This document shows, one piece after another, positions 7,366 through 15,043 of a stretch of DNA of 16,267 bases. The translations under genes and the position numbers were made by a program. The notes beneath the pieces were generated by a model, which worked only from the letters and a program-made list of their open reading frames with translations, did not search any database and was not told where the DNA came from. This stretch comes from Entamoeba histolytica HM-1:IMSS (taxonomy: Eukaryota > Evosea > Mastigamoebida > Endamoebidae): NCBI RefSeq assembly GCF_000208925.1, contig NW_001915130.1, positions 4,398-20,664 of the forward strand. The letters are read 5' to 3'. Within the stretch, counting starts at the first letter, position 1. Each line of letters opens with the position of its first letter.

Positions 7366-8799
7366 ATGCAAGAAAACAAAAATAAATACTATGAATTTAA
7401 GAGTATGCATGGATTAGTCACGTTAAACTTAAAGCCTCAAGATAAAATACCAACAGACTCTACATTAAAAAAAGCACTAGAACAGTGGTGTTCCACGAAG
7501 AATAAAGAAGCAAAAATAAAGTACGCTGCCATTAGTAAAACGACAAAGGGAACAAATAAACACGTACACATGTTTTTCCAATTAGAAGAAACAACCCATA
7601 GTAGAAAGAAACCATTTATACAACTAAACAATGAAAAGTATTTTATTAAGTTTGAAAAGATTACAGAAAGTGAACACTACGACGGAAGTATAAAATCTAT
7701 TATAGACTACATTAAAAAACAAAACGTTAAACATCCGAATGATGGTGCAGTATTCAGTGAAATAGGTAAATTAAACTTAGACCGAGGGAGACTTGGAGAT
7801 AGAGATTTGAGTAAAGCATTAAAGATGCCTGATCTTGAAGAGGCACATGCTTATCTAAAAAGTGTAAGTGTTAAAGGATACATGAATAATATAGCAAAAT
7901 TCGATTCGATTTGGATGCAAGAGCATGATAGAGATAGAAACAATCGTATAAGAATCAAACTACAACCATGGAAGGAAGATAATGCATTAGTTAAAAACAG
8001 TAGAATATGGCTAGATTCGGTAATAAAAGGAAATAAAAAAAGAGTTAGAACACTTGTATTAGTAAGTGATACAAAAATGGGGAAAACGGAATTTGTAAAT
8101 GACATGCTTAGAGATTTAAAGGTAGATGAGTTTAGAGGGCATTTTATGTTAGATGGCCACAATGAAAATGTAAGATATGATATTAGATTATTTGATGATG
8201 CCAATTTAAATGATATTACATGGCCAGAATTTAAATCGCTTATAAGTACGAGAGGTGAACAAATTACAATAAACATTAAATATTCACATGTAAAAGTGAC
8301 ATCAATTCCAACAATATTAGTATTAAATCCAGGTAGTTGGAAAGCTCTACAAGAAAGAGCCAAAGAGTTTGAAGACTTCGATTGGATGGAGAAAAATACA
8401 GTAGTACTCCAAACTAATGAGAAATTATATATTGAACCACCACCTAAGGAAGAAGCAGTACGGGATAAAAATAAATATGATGGATTAGATCCTAAATTAG
8501 TTGAAATGCTATTGGAGAATGAAGTTGAAGAAGATGTTAATTTAGATGATATGGGAGATGATACAATAGATGATTTGAATGATATAATAGAAGAATTAGA
8601 AGAAGAAAGCATGCCTCCTCCCATGGTACTTGAAGAGCCAAAGCCAGTAGAAGAAAACAGAGAGAAAAGAAAATCTTTAATATTATCTCTGTTAAAAGAG
8701 AATGATACAGCAATAGTACCACCTAAAGAACCAGATGTTGAATTAACTCAACAAGCTAGAGAATTAGCAAATAGGTGGTTAGGTGGAAATTTTAATTAA
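7366..8799 (+). CDS. rep: CRESS-type replication initiator (HUH endonuclease + SF3 helicase)
   Basis: 477 residues. Rolling-circle or rolling-hairpin initiators nick at the origin, stay covalently bound through Tyr, and unwind. The HUH domain is visible: motif I LVTLNLK (17-23), motif II HVH (66-68), and motif III YIKK with catalytic-type Tyr115 and Lys118. The helicase has a P-loop SDTKMGKT (234-241), Walker B LFDDAN (275-280) and motif C ending at Asn321 (ILVLNP). The first Gly of the P-loop is replaced by Ser. After about residue 355 comes a Pro/acidic tail of some 100 residues absent from most short CRESS Reps, ending in a conserved-looking segment LANRWLGG. Motif order and helicase size favour a CRESS Rep over a parvovirus NS1, although the genome ends look parvoviral. 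It is followed after 36 nt by an unknown acidic protein gene. Confidence 0.93.
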   Translation: MQENKNKYYEFKSMHGLVTLNLKPQDKIPTDSTLKKALEQWCSTKNKEAKIKYAAISKTTKGTNKHVHMFFQLEETTHSRKKPFIQLNNEKYFIKFEKITESEHYDGSIKSIIDYIKKQNVKHPNDGAVFSEIGKLNLDRGRLGDRDLSKALKMPDLEEAHAYLKSVSVKGYMNNIAKFDSIWMQEHDRDRNNRIRIKLQPWKEDNALVKNSRIWLDSVIKGNKKRVRTLVLVSDTKMGKTEFVNDMLRDLKVDEFRGHFMLDGHNENVRYDIRLFDDANLNDITWPEFKSLISTRGEQITINIKYSHVKVTSIPTILVLNPGSWKALQERAKEFEDFDWMEKNTVVLQTNEKLYIEPPPKEEAVRDKNKYDGLDPKLVEMLLENEVEEDVNLDDMGDDTIDDLNDIIEELEEESMPPPMVLEEPKPVEENREKRKSLILSLLKENDTAIVPPKEPDVELTQQARELANRWLGGNFN

Positions 8800-8835
8800 C
8801 TAATTTTTGGTTTATCTTTTATTTTTATTTTTAAA

Positions 8836-9870
8836 ATGAGTTATTGGTATAGACCAAATGTATTAAAACGAAAATGGGGAAGTTATGGAAATATTCATAA
8901 CAATCAATACTATGATAATTATAATGATTATTCATTTAACAATGGAATGAATACTACTTATGATCCAGATAATGGAGAAGATGAATATTTTGAAGAAGAT
9001 GATGTAGATTTACATCCAGATAGTTATCAATCAAATAATTACTTTGATCCAGACAATGAACCAGAAAGAGTAAATAAACCAGACTTGATTAATGAAGATT
9101 ATAGCAAAACAGAAGAATCAATATTTGATGATCCAGATTATGAAGAATATAATAAAGAAATGAATGTTAATGAAGACTCAATTAAAGAAGGAGAAGAAGA
9201 GAATAACAATGATAATGATAACAGTACAAATATATATGAAATAGTAAATCCAAATAAACCAGAAGAAATACTTACATATGATGATAATACACTCAGAATA
9301 TTAGAAGATATAATTGATATTAATGACCCACAACAATTAGGAAATGAATTAGCTATAATTCAACAAGAAATAATAGAAAACAATAATAAATTAGAACAAG
9401 AGAATGATAATGTGGAAGATACTACTATACCATTAATATTAACAAATGAAAATAATGATATAATACTAGCAGATAATGTAGAAGAAGATAAAATACCACA
9501 AATACTTGAAGAAATAAAAGATAAAGCAATGGAAGAAGAAATAGAAATACATAAAGATGAAAAAGAACCAGATAGAAATATTATACCACCTAGACCACCA
9601 AGAGAGAATAGAAATACTATCAAACAATGGATAGATAAAAATAGAGATAACTCAAAACGAAAACATCAATTAGAAGATACTAATGAATATCAAGAAAAGA
9701 GAGATTTTGAACGAGGAATATATTTAGAAGAATTACAACAATTCTTACCAATAGAAGAGAAAGAAGAAAGAGAAGAAGCAATAAATGAAACAAAAATAGA
9801 AATTCCACAAAATGAAGCATTAATCGAAACAGAAGAAGCTCAAAATAATGAATACTTCATTAACGAATGA
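8836..9870 (+). CDS. Acidic, low-complexity protein with N-terminal GSYG motif
   Basis: 344 residues of unrecognised family. The N terminus has a basic-aromatic motif KRKWGSYGNI (11-20), then a Tyr/Asn/Asp-rich disordered stretch. A long Glu/Asp/Asn-rich middle follows, then a Pro-Arg segment PPRPPR (251-256) and a basic patch (NRDNSKRKHQ). The same two landmarks in the same order occur in the minus-strand protein at 11469 (KRRYGSYGSI, PPRPNR), suggesting related minor virion or core proteins. It starts 36 nt after rep and overlaps the next frame by 23 nt. It may be joined to that frame by a frameshift, since the next protein has the same composition and lacks its own spaced promoter. Confidence 0.75.
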   Translation: MSYWYRPNVLKRKWGSYGNIHNNQYYDNYNDYSFNNGMNTTYDPDNGEDEYFEEDDVDLHPDSYQSNNYFDPDNEPERVNKPDLINEDYSKTEESIFDDPDYEEYNKEMNVNEDSIKEGEEENNNDNDNSTNIYEIVNPNKPEEILTYDDNTLRILEDIIDINDPQQLGNELAIIQQEIIENNNKLEQENDNVEDTTIPLILTNENNDIILADNVEEDKIPQILEEIKDKAMEEEIEIHKDEKEPDRNIIPPRPPRENRNTIKQWIDKNRDNSKRKHQLEDTNEYQEKRDFERGIYLEELQQFLPIEEKEEREEAINETKIEIPQNEALIETEEAQNNEYFINE

Positions 9871-10336
9871 AAAATTGGAAAAGAAAAGAGAAGAAAAAGA
9901 AATTAAAAAGCCATTAATTCAAAAGAAAGAACGAAAAGTCAAAGAAGTCAAGAAGAATACTCCAAAAATAACAGATGAAGAACTCTTCGATGACTTAAAA
10001 GAATTGAAAAGAGAATTGAAAAATATCAAAAATAGAATTAGAAAACATGCTAAACAACCATTGCTCTATTCAAATATAACACAAGATATTAATAAAGATA
10101 ACTCTAAAAATATATTACCAGAACAAATTAAACCAATAATAGAACAAGGAGAAGAAGATTTAAGAGTTGAAGACATTCCAAAAGAGTTAACAATAAAAGA
10201 TCAACAAAAATATTGGAATAACTTTAAACATAATGACGAAAACGTTGATGTAAATGAAGGAGAAGAAGAAATAGAACAAGGTATAGAAGAAGTAGAAGAA
10301 CCAGAAATAGAATATGAGTACGAGTATGAGTTTTGA
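9848..10336 (+). CDS. Charged coiled-coil protein, possible frameshift extension of the preceding gene
   Basis: 162 residues. Residues 8-40 are strongly basic (KKREEKEIKK, KKERKVKEVKK). Residues 43-67 look like a coiled coil (DEELFDDLKELKRELKNI), followed by KNRIRKHAKQP. The tail is acidic and ends in alternating Glu-Tyr. It is not recognised. The ATG lies inside the end of the 8836-9870 gene, in the +1 frame, with no core promoter in range. So either the two frames are one protein (about 490 residues) split by programmed frameshifting or by a base error, or this is a downstream re-initiated product. The stop is close before the TATTTAAAC promoter of the 10406 gene. Confidence 0.65.
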   Translation: MNTSLTNEKLEKKREEKEIKKPLIQKKERKVKEVKKNTPKITDEELFDDLKELKRELKNIKNRIRKHAKQPLLYSNITQDINKDNSKNILPEQIKPIIEQGEEDLRVEDIPKELTIKDQQKYWNNFKHNDENVDVNEGEEEIEQGIEEVEEPEIEYEYEYEF

Positions 10337-10365
10337 TAATGTACTCCGAAAAGAGATAAATTGAA

Positions 10366-10374
10366 TATTTAAAC
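10366..10374 (+). promoter_or_regulatory. Core promoter TATTTAAAC for the 10406 gene
   Basis: TATTTAAAC ends 31 nt before the ATG at 10406. A TTGAACTG sequence lies between them at about 10384-10391, similar to the GAAC element known from Entamoeba promoters. Five genes of the element have the identical box at 22-33 nt before their chosen starts. Confidence 0.55.
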
Positions 10375-10395
10375 TATTTATTTTGAACTGTTTAA

Positions 10396-11469
10396 TCATT
10401 CATACATGACAACCATCAAAGACATGATTGCTGACCATGCTATGGGTAAGTTTGTATCTATGGATGCAGATGAACTCATAGACACAATGATCAAATTAGT
10501 AAACTCCATTGAGGAATACACCAAGGAAGATGAATTAAAAGGATTAAAAAAGCCATATTGGAGCTTGGTGTATAGAATAGCCAGAAAGAAAGGCTTAATG
10601 TGGGATAAACCACAGATTAAAAAAGTAAAGACACCAGAAGTACCAAAGAAAGAATACAAAACTAAATTTGTATTAAAAGATAAAAAGAAAGAAGAAGAAA
10701 GTAAACCAAAGAAAGAAGATAATTGATTATTTATTATAATATTTAATGTTTCATTTATTGTTTTAAAATGATTAATTTTATCATCATCAGGTGATACTCT
10801 AAGTAATACTTTTTCATAATCAGTACGATCATCACTTGTTCCCCATCGTTCTAATTGATTATAAACATTCTTCATCATTTCATATTTCTCTTTCCCACTT
10901 TCTATTTTATTAAAATGAGGTTGTTTATGTAAATATTGATATAATCCTCTTCTTTCAAAATCAGATGGTTTAAAGATGGTACCTTTATTATCACTTCTAT
11001 TTGTTCTTGCACCAATATGAATTTTATGATAATAATCTTTGGATGAATGAGTAGTAATAGCTTCTGGTACTAGAATATCTTGCAACTTTTCATATCTTCT
11101 TACTACATTTGGTTCAAATGCAACATCTTCAATTCTCTTCCATAATTCAGGTGGTACTACTCTTCTAATATATGCTTGATTATTATTCAATCGTTCTAAA
11201 TCTTCATCTACATCATTAATCATTTTTCTCTTTCTATGTGTTTGCATTTCATTTAATGTTTCTTTTCTATTTGGTCGAGGTGGAGTATAATACATCCCTT
11301 GTTTATTATTCTGTAATATACCACTCATATACTTAGAAGTATTAAATGGTTTATATTTTGTTTGATTACTTCTTGGTATTCCATCATAATTAAATCGTAT
11401 TGAACCATATGAACCGTATCTTCTTTTATGAAGATTTAATCGTTGTTTTCTCTTCTTAACCAAACACAT
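10396..11469 (-). CDS. Basic protein with GSYG and PPRP motifs; 3' third overlaps an antisense gene
   Basis: The open frame is 357 residues. Residues 1-248 look like a real protein: a basic start (KKRKQRLNLHKRRYGSYGSI, 5-24), PPRPNR at 63-68, a basic patch THRKRK, and then a folded-looking domain (VVPPELWKRIEDVAFEP at 104-120; FKPSDFERRGLYQYL at 166-180). Residues 249-357 run antisense through the whole 10406-10726 gene and are Ser/Phe-rich, like a shadow frame. Either the original stop has been lost or the overlap is genuine. The N-terminal motif is shared with the 8836 protein. It starts 12 nt after the stop of 11706-11482, so the two may form one transcript. Family unknown. Confidence 0.75.
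   Translation of the reverse strand: MCLVKKRKQRLNLHKRRYGSYGSIRFNYDGIPRSNQTKYKPFNTSKYMSGILQNNKQGMYYTPPRPNRKETLNEMQTHRKRKMINDVDEDLERLNNNQAYIRRVVPPELWKRIEDVAFEPNVVRRYEKLQDILVPEAITTHSSKDYYHKIHIGARTNRSDNKGTIFKPSDFERRGLYQYLHKQPHFNKIESGKEKYEMMKNVYNQLERWGTSDDRTDYEKVLLRVSPDDDKINHFKTINETLNIIINNQLSSFFGLLSSSFFLSFNTNLVLYSFFGTSGVFTFLICGLSHIKPFFLAILYTKLQYGFFNPFNSSSLVYSSMEFTNLIIVSMSSSASIDTNLPIAWSAIMSLMVVMYE
10406..10726 (+). CDS. Small basic protein with Lys-rich tail
   Basis: 106 residues, not recognised. Residues 1-50 form an amphipathic helical region (DMIADHAMGKFVSMDADELIDTMIKLVNSIEEY). Residues 50-70 hold KKPYWSLVYRIARKKGLMW, and the last 40 residues are Lys/Glu/Pro-rich and probably disordered. It has its own core promoter 31 nt upstream. 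The composition is typical of the neighbouring genes, so it is likely real. The entire frame lies antisense within the 3' part of the open frame of the minus gene that starts at 11469. A DNA-binding or core protein role would fit the basic tail, but this is a guess. Confidence 0.7.
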   Translation: MTTIKDMIADHAMGKFVSMDADELIDTMIKLVNSIEEYTKEDELKGLKKPYWSLVYRIARKKGLMWDKPQIKKVKTPEVPKKEYKTKFVLKDKKKEEESKPKKEDN

Positions 11470-11481
11470 TAAAATAAAAAG

Positions 11482-11706
11482 TTAATTAGGAATTAAAGTT
11501 TTTACTACTTCTAATACTTCTTCTACTGCATTCATGACATTCCCTTGTCTTCTACTTTCAAAAAATGCAAAGAAACAACTAGCTATTAATAATATACATG
11601 ATAATAGAAGCATGACTATTTTACGAATAATATTCCATGTACTTTCTTTAAACACTTCTTCTGTACATTTAGACGAGTGATTAGAATCACTGGAGTCTGC
11701 ACTCAT
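11482..11706 (-). CDS. Small single-pass membrane protein
   Basis: 74 residues: a polar Ser/Asp-rich N terminus (1-24), one strongly hydrophobic segment IVMLLLSCILLIASCFFAFF (30-49), the positive patch ESRRQ directly after it, and an amphipathic C-terminal helix (VMNAVEEVLEVVKTLIP). The charge pattern would place the C-terminal helix on the cytosolic side. A membrane-active protein for exit or entry is plausible in a virus, but nothing here proves it. It is divergent from 11740-12570 with only 33 nt between the start codons, and its stop is 12 nt before the next minus gene. Confidence 0.8.
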   Translation of the reverse strand: MSADSSDSNHSSKCTEEVFKESTWNIIRKIVMLLLSCILLIASCFFAFFESRRQGNVMNAVEEVLEVVKTLIPN

Positions 11707-11739
11707 ATTATGAATTATTCAGTTCATCTTTATATTCAA

Positions 11740-12570
11740 ATGATCCGTTCTAGAAATAACTGTCCTAATAATACACATGAAGTAGAATTTGTATTTAATA
11801 CCCCAATTGAAGTTAAACTAAATAAAGGAATGGGTGTATATACAACTTCTCTTTTTGATTTACTCTTCAATAACACTAATTATAAATCATTCTGTAATTG
11901 TTTTAAAAGAGTTAAAATATTTAAAGCATTAATTAGTCTCTCAATAGGAGAAATAAATGTAGAAGAAATTGGATTAAATTTTCCTATTGTTAGTACTACA
12001 TGGTTTCCAACATATATTCGTTCCAATATTGATCAAGACACTGCAGATGACAAAGATATAAATAAAGTAATTAATATGATTAATTCAAGTACTCATTTAC
12101 AACAACAAGTCTATTATCCAGGTGGAGCATTTCAAATTAATAGTATTATTAAAGCTATGACATTACAAGAACAAAATTATTATGGACCTACAAGAGTAGA
12201 AGGATATTGGAAATATGATTCACCTGAACTTCAACCATTTACAAATGAAAATGTAAGTATTCCTTTTTATCCATGGTATTTTATAGGAGTAGAAACACCA
12301 AATAACAATGATAATAAAAGTATCAAATTCAATTGTCAATGGTATATCACTGTTCATTTTGATAGATATATTTGCACTCCAATAGAAGAAGAACAAACAA
12401 TGAATTTACTTGATTTAAATGTCAATTTAACCAATGAAGAAATCAAACAAAGAGAAACACTCACATATCAAGCAGAAAACAATTCAGCATATGAAAAAGT
12501 AACTATAGCATTTCCAGAAAAAGAAGAATCTACATTTATTTTAATTATAAAAGATAAACAAATATATTAA
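11740..12570 (+). CDS. Second jelly-roll capsid candidate (CRESS-like)
   Basis: 276 residues from the chosen Met. The frame is open to 11677, but that start lies inside the divergent minus gene, and another ATG is at 11710. MIRSRNN gives a short basic N terminus. The pattern resembles CRESS capsid proteins. There is a helix-like stretch ending FCNCFKRVKIFKALISLSIG (51-70), i.e. 'F..F..vKI...' leading into a beta strand, then FPIVSTTWFPTYIR (81-94). A long central region with GGAFQINSIIKAM follows, then WKYD, and IPFYPWYFIGVE (174-185). It closes with a final strand WYITVHFDRY (201-210). A charged extension of 65 residues follows. The jelly-roll reading is by eye and moderate; a spike or minor capsid role is equally possible. 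Gene 12591 follows after 20 nt. Confidence 0.6.
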   Translation: MIRSRNNCPNNTHEVEFVFNTPIEVKLNKGMGVYTTSLFDLLFNNTNYKSFCNCFKRVKIFKALISLSIGEINVEEIGLNFPIVSTTWFPTYIRSNIDQDTADDKDINKVINMINSSTHLQQQVYYPGGAFQINSIIKAMTLQEQNYYGPTRVEGYWKYDSPELQPFTNENVSIPFYPWYFIGVETPNNNDNKSIKFNCQWYITVHFDRYICTPIEEEQTMNLLDLNVNLTNEEIKQRETLTYQAENNSAYEKVTIAFPEKEESTFILIIKDKQIY

Positions 12571-12590
12571 TTAACTCATTTTTATCATTC

Positions 12591-13370
12591 ATGTCTATCA
12601 TTAACAAGACAACAAAACAAGAAACTTTAATAAGAAAAGATGAAATAAATAAAAATACATTCAAAGTAACAGTGAATACAGATGATATAACTATCGAAAC
12701 AACTACAAATGGAATAACAACATTCACCAGTGAAAATTACATTGACAGTATTCAATTAATCACTCAAGTACCTGAACCAAAAATCCAAACAAAAGCAGTT
12801 ACTATTACTGAAAACGGTTCATACACTATCAGTCCAGATGATAATCTTGATGCACTTGATCATGTTTATGTCACTACAAATGTACCACAATATAAAATAG
12901 ATTCTTTAAAGGTATATCAAAACGGTACTTTTACAATAGTAACAGTAGCACCAGAAATAATAAATGTCACAGAACATAACACCGATATTACAGACCTAAT
13001 AGAAGCAGATGCAAAATTACACAAATTCACAAGTAACTCAGAAACTTATGACTACTTAAGAATTACAGAAAAAGGAAATTATCAATATATAGTATTTAAA
13101 TTTAATGTAGTCAATGGTTTATATGTATCAGAAATAGAAATAAACACTCCTGCTGTTACAAACAAATATACAATAACATATATATTAAAATTAAATACAG
13201 AAGGTGCAGCAAATAATGGTATTCTTTATTTTTGTAAAGGAACAACTATAGAAGAAACAACCGCTCTACTTTGTTATAATTCGGAATATGCTCGTACTGA
13301 AGAGGGTAAGCAAGACCCTGCAATAATACTATACTCATCTCTACTTTCAGAAAACTTCCCAATAAAATAA
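12591..13370 (+). CDS. Beta-rich fibre-like protein with phage-tail-type repeats
   Basis: 259 residues, Thr/Asn/Ile-rich. About residues 68-98 contain VTITENGSYTISPDDNLDAL followed by DHVYVTTNV, a close match to the 'TVTITENGTY.V.PDEGYDGLSKVTVTVNV' repeat widely seen in tail and baseplate proteins of phages of Firmicutes and in bacterial surface proteins (from memory). Half-repeats flank it: NYIDSIQLITQV at 49-60 and LKVYQNGTFTI at 106-116. The C-terminal 120 residues look like a separate beta domain, perhaps the receptor-binding head. There is no signal peptide or membrane segment. It ends 10 nt from the convergent capsid gene. A host-attachment fibre is the natural inference, possibly acquired from bacteria or their phages. 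Confidence 0.65.
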   Translation: MSIINKTTKQETLIRKDEINKNTFKVTVNTDDITIETTTNGITTFTSENYIDSIQLITQVPEPKIQTKAVTITENGSYTISPDDNLDALDHVYVTTNVPQYKIDSLKVYQNGTFTIVTVAPEIINVTEHNTDITDLIEADAKLHKFTSNSETYDYLRITEKGNYQYIVFKFNVVNGLYVSEIEINTPAVTNKYTITYILKLNTEGAANNGILYFCKGTTIEETTALLCYNSEYARTEEGKQDPAIILYSSLLSENFPIK

Positions 13371-13380
13371 TTCAATTAAT

Positions 13381-14904
13381 TTAAGCACTAATAAGTTTTT
13401 GGTTATCATTTGAAAACAATCCAGTAACAAATGTTTTACTAACAAGTACAACTGGATTCAATACTCCACTTCCAACTGTTCCAGTAGCAACTGGTAATGC
13501 ACCTGAAGCAATAGTAACTGCCGTATCTTCAGCTGTTCCACTATAAGCATATAAAAGAGATCCAACTACATCAGTTGATGAACCAGTAGTAGTTTTAACA
13601 TTAATTTTAACTTCTGAATTAGCACCAGTAGAAGTATCAGGTAAGTTAATTCCATAAATATCAAATACATTACTTGCAATAACATAAGTATCAGCATCAG
13701 TTGAAATAGTAACAGTATGTGCATTAGTATTAGCATTACCAAATAAATAAGCAGATATATTATATCCTTTTACTCCAGCACCAAGAGTACCAGCAGTAGC
13801 AAATACAACTAAACGTACTCTCATAACACTTGAACTACCTCCACTAATAGTTAAACTTTGAGCATTTTGTGATGGTTGTTCTATAGCAATTTGATCAAAA
13901 TTCAAATCCATAGCATTAACTTGTGAAATTCCTGCATTATAAAATATATTATTCAAATACATTTTAAATGAATCAATAGTCCAAGTATTAGAAGAAGAAG
14001 ATAGTTGTCCTCCTGTTGTTTGTACCATTGAAGTATAAATTGGATTTTCAGTAGTAACAACACCACCATTGTTAGTTGTAGTCATACTAACAGGAATCAT
14101 TGCATTATTTGTACCTGATGCAACTGTACCAGCATTAGTATTAGCATAACCAAGTGAATTAGCAGCAGGTGTTGGAATAACATCAAGTGTACTTTTTCTC
14201 AATCCTCTAAGTGAAACAACCCATGACCATGTTAAATTAAATACAAGTGTTTGACATGTAGCTGTTTGATTTCCTAAAAGAACAGAAAGTAAGAAATCAG
14301 GATTCCATGCTGCATATAAAGTAGATTCAGTTAATACTTCAGCAGTCTTTACTGTTGGAAGATAAATACTCTTCTCTTGTAATGAAGATGCAACAAGTCT
14401 TCTTGTAATACCCCATCTAGCTCCTGGATAATATGCTCTACTTACTGCACTTGAATATGAACTCACTTGATAAGGACCTGGTACTATTGGTACATTACTT
14501 AATACACCTTGTCCTTCTTGTGTTACTTGACTTGCTACTGCTTTATCTATACCATTTCTATCCCATGCAGTGATAACATTAGGAAATGTCATTGCAGCTT
14601 GACCAAATGTATTGTAAACAATTTCAGCTGACACTGACACTCCATCTATTTTAAATTGATCATACATTCCAGCATAATGTTGGAAGAATTCCGTGCCGCA
14701 AAGTAATTTAGTAACATTTCTAACAGTTGTAGCACCATTAGTATTTGCTGGAATAGCTAATTGTACTGTTTCAGTAGCATTCAACACTACTTGAGTTGAA
14801 TCTCTTTGTTGAAAAGCAGCTTTTAAATTCCCAGCCATAGTACTTCTTAAATTTCTTCTCGTTGAAGTTGGTCTAGTAGCCGTGGCTCTTCTTGTACGTC
14901 TCAT
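13381..14904 (-). CDS. Major capsid protein candidate, CRESS-like single jelly roll with long C-terminal extension
   Basis: 507 residues. The N terminus is Arg-rich (MRRTRRATATRPTSTRR), typical of ssDNA virus capsids that bind packaged DNA. Residues 60-235 follow the CRESS capsid pattern: EFFQHYAGMYDQFKIDGVSV (72-91), strand VSAEIVYNTF, FPNVITAWDRNGID (107-120), ARWGITRRLVASSLQEKSIY (162-181), AAWNPDFLLS and a final strand VFNLTWSWVVSLRGLR (221-236). Residues 240-507 are Ser/Thr/Asn/Gly-rich and beta-prone, probably a projecting domain, making the protein about twice as long as a circovirus capsid. Composition is less AT-rich than in its neighbours. A TATTTAAAC promoter lies 33 nt upstream. 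No signal peptide is seen. Confidence 0.8.
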   Translation of the reverse strand: MRRTRRATATRPTSTRRNLRSTMAGNLKAAFQQRDSTQVVLNATETVQLAIPANTNGATTVRNVTKLLCGTEFFQHYAGMYDQFKIDGVSVSAEIVYNTFGQAAMTFPNVITAWDRNGIDKAVASQVTQEGQGVLSNVPIVPGPYQVSSYSSAVSRAYYPGARWGITRRLVASSLQEKSIYLPTVKTAEVLTESTLYAAWNPDFLLSVLLGNQTATCQTLVFNLTWSWVVSLRGLRKSTLDVIPTPAANSLGYANTNAGTVASGTNNAMIPVSMTTTNNGGVVTTENPIYTSMVQTTGGQLSSSSNTWTIDSFKMYLNNIFYNAGISQVNAMDLNFDQIAIEQPSQNAQSLTISGGSSSVMRVRLVVFATAGTLGAGVKGYNISAYLFGNANTNAHTVTISTDADTYVIASNVFDIYGINLPDTSTGANSEVKINVKTTTGSSTDVVGSLLYAYSGTAEDTAVTIASGALPVATGTVGSGVLNPVVLVSKTFVTGLFSNDNQKLISA

Positions 14905-14937
14905 TTATTTCAATAACTCAGTTGAATCTAAATTGGA

Positions 14938-14946
14938 GTTTAAATA
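14938..14946 (-). promoter_or_regulatory. Core promoter TATTTAAAC of the capsid gene
   Basis: On the minus strand TATTTAAAC lies 33 nt before the ATG at 14904, the same box and similar spacing as in four other genes of the element. It resembles the TATA-like element of Entamoeba genes, which have very short 5' leaders. Confidence 0.6.
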
Positions 14947-15043
14947 GTTGAAGCTTATTTGATACATAATATATGATGGATAATGATATCCTGTATTAAA
15001 ATGATGTATAAACCCGTAAGAAATTAAATAATCGTTTTAGTCG

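Noticed and set aside
7851..8624. 257-codon minus-strand open frame opposite rep
   Set aside because: Ser/Leu/Ile-rich shadow of the Rep coding strand; Rep motifs show that the other strand is the coding one.
7366..8799. Rep as parvovirus NS1
   Set aside because: The short helicase domain and overall motif layout look like CRESS Reps, and NS1 proteins are usually longer. Phylogeny would be decisive, so this is a preference and not a proof.
11677..11739. Upstream ATGs of the second jelly-roll candidate
   Set aside because: The first lies inside the divergent membrane-protein gene and the second leaves almost no room for a divergent promoter. 11740 gives a basic N terminus and 33 nt between starts, though 11710 cannot be excluded.
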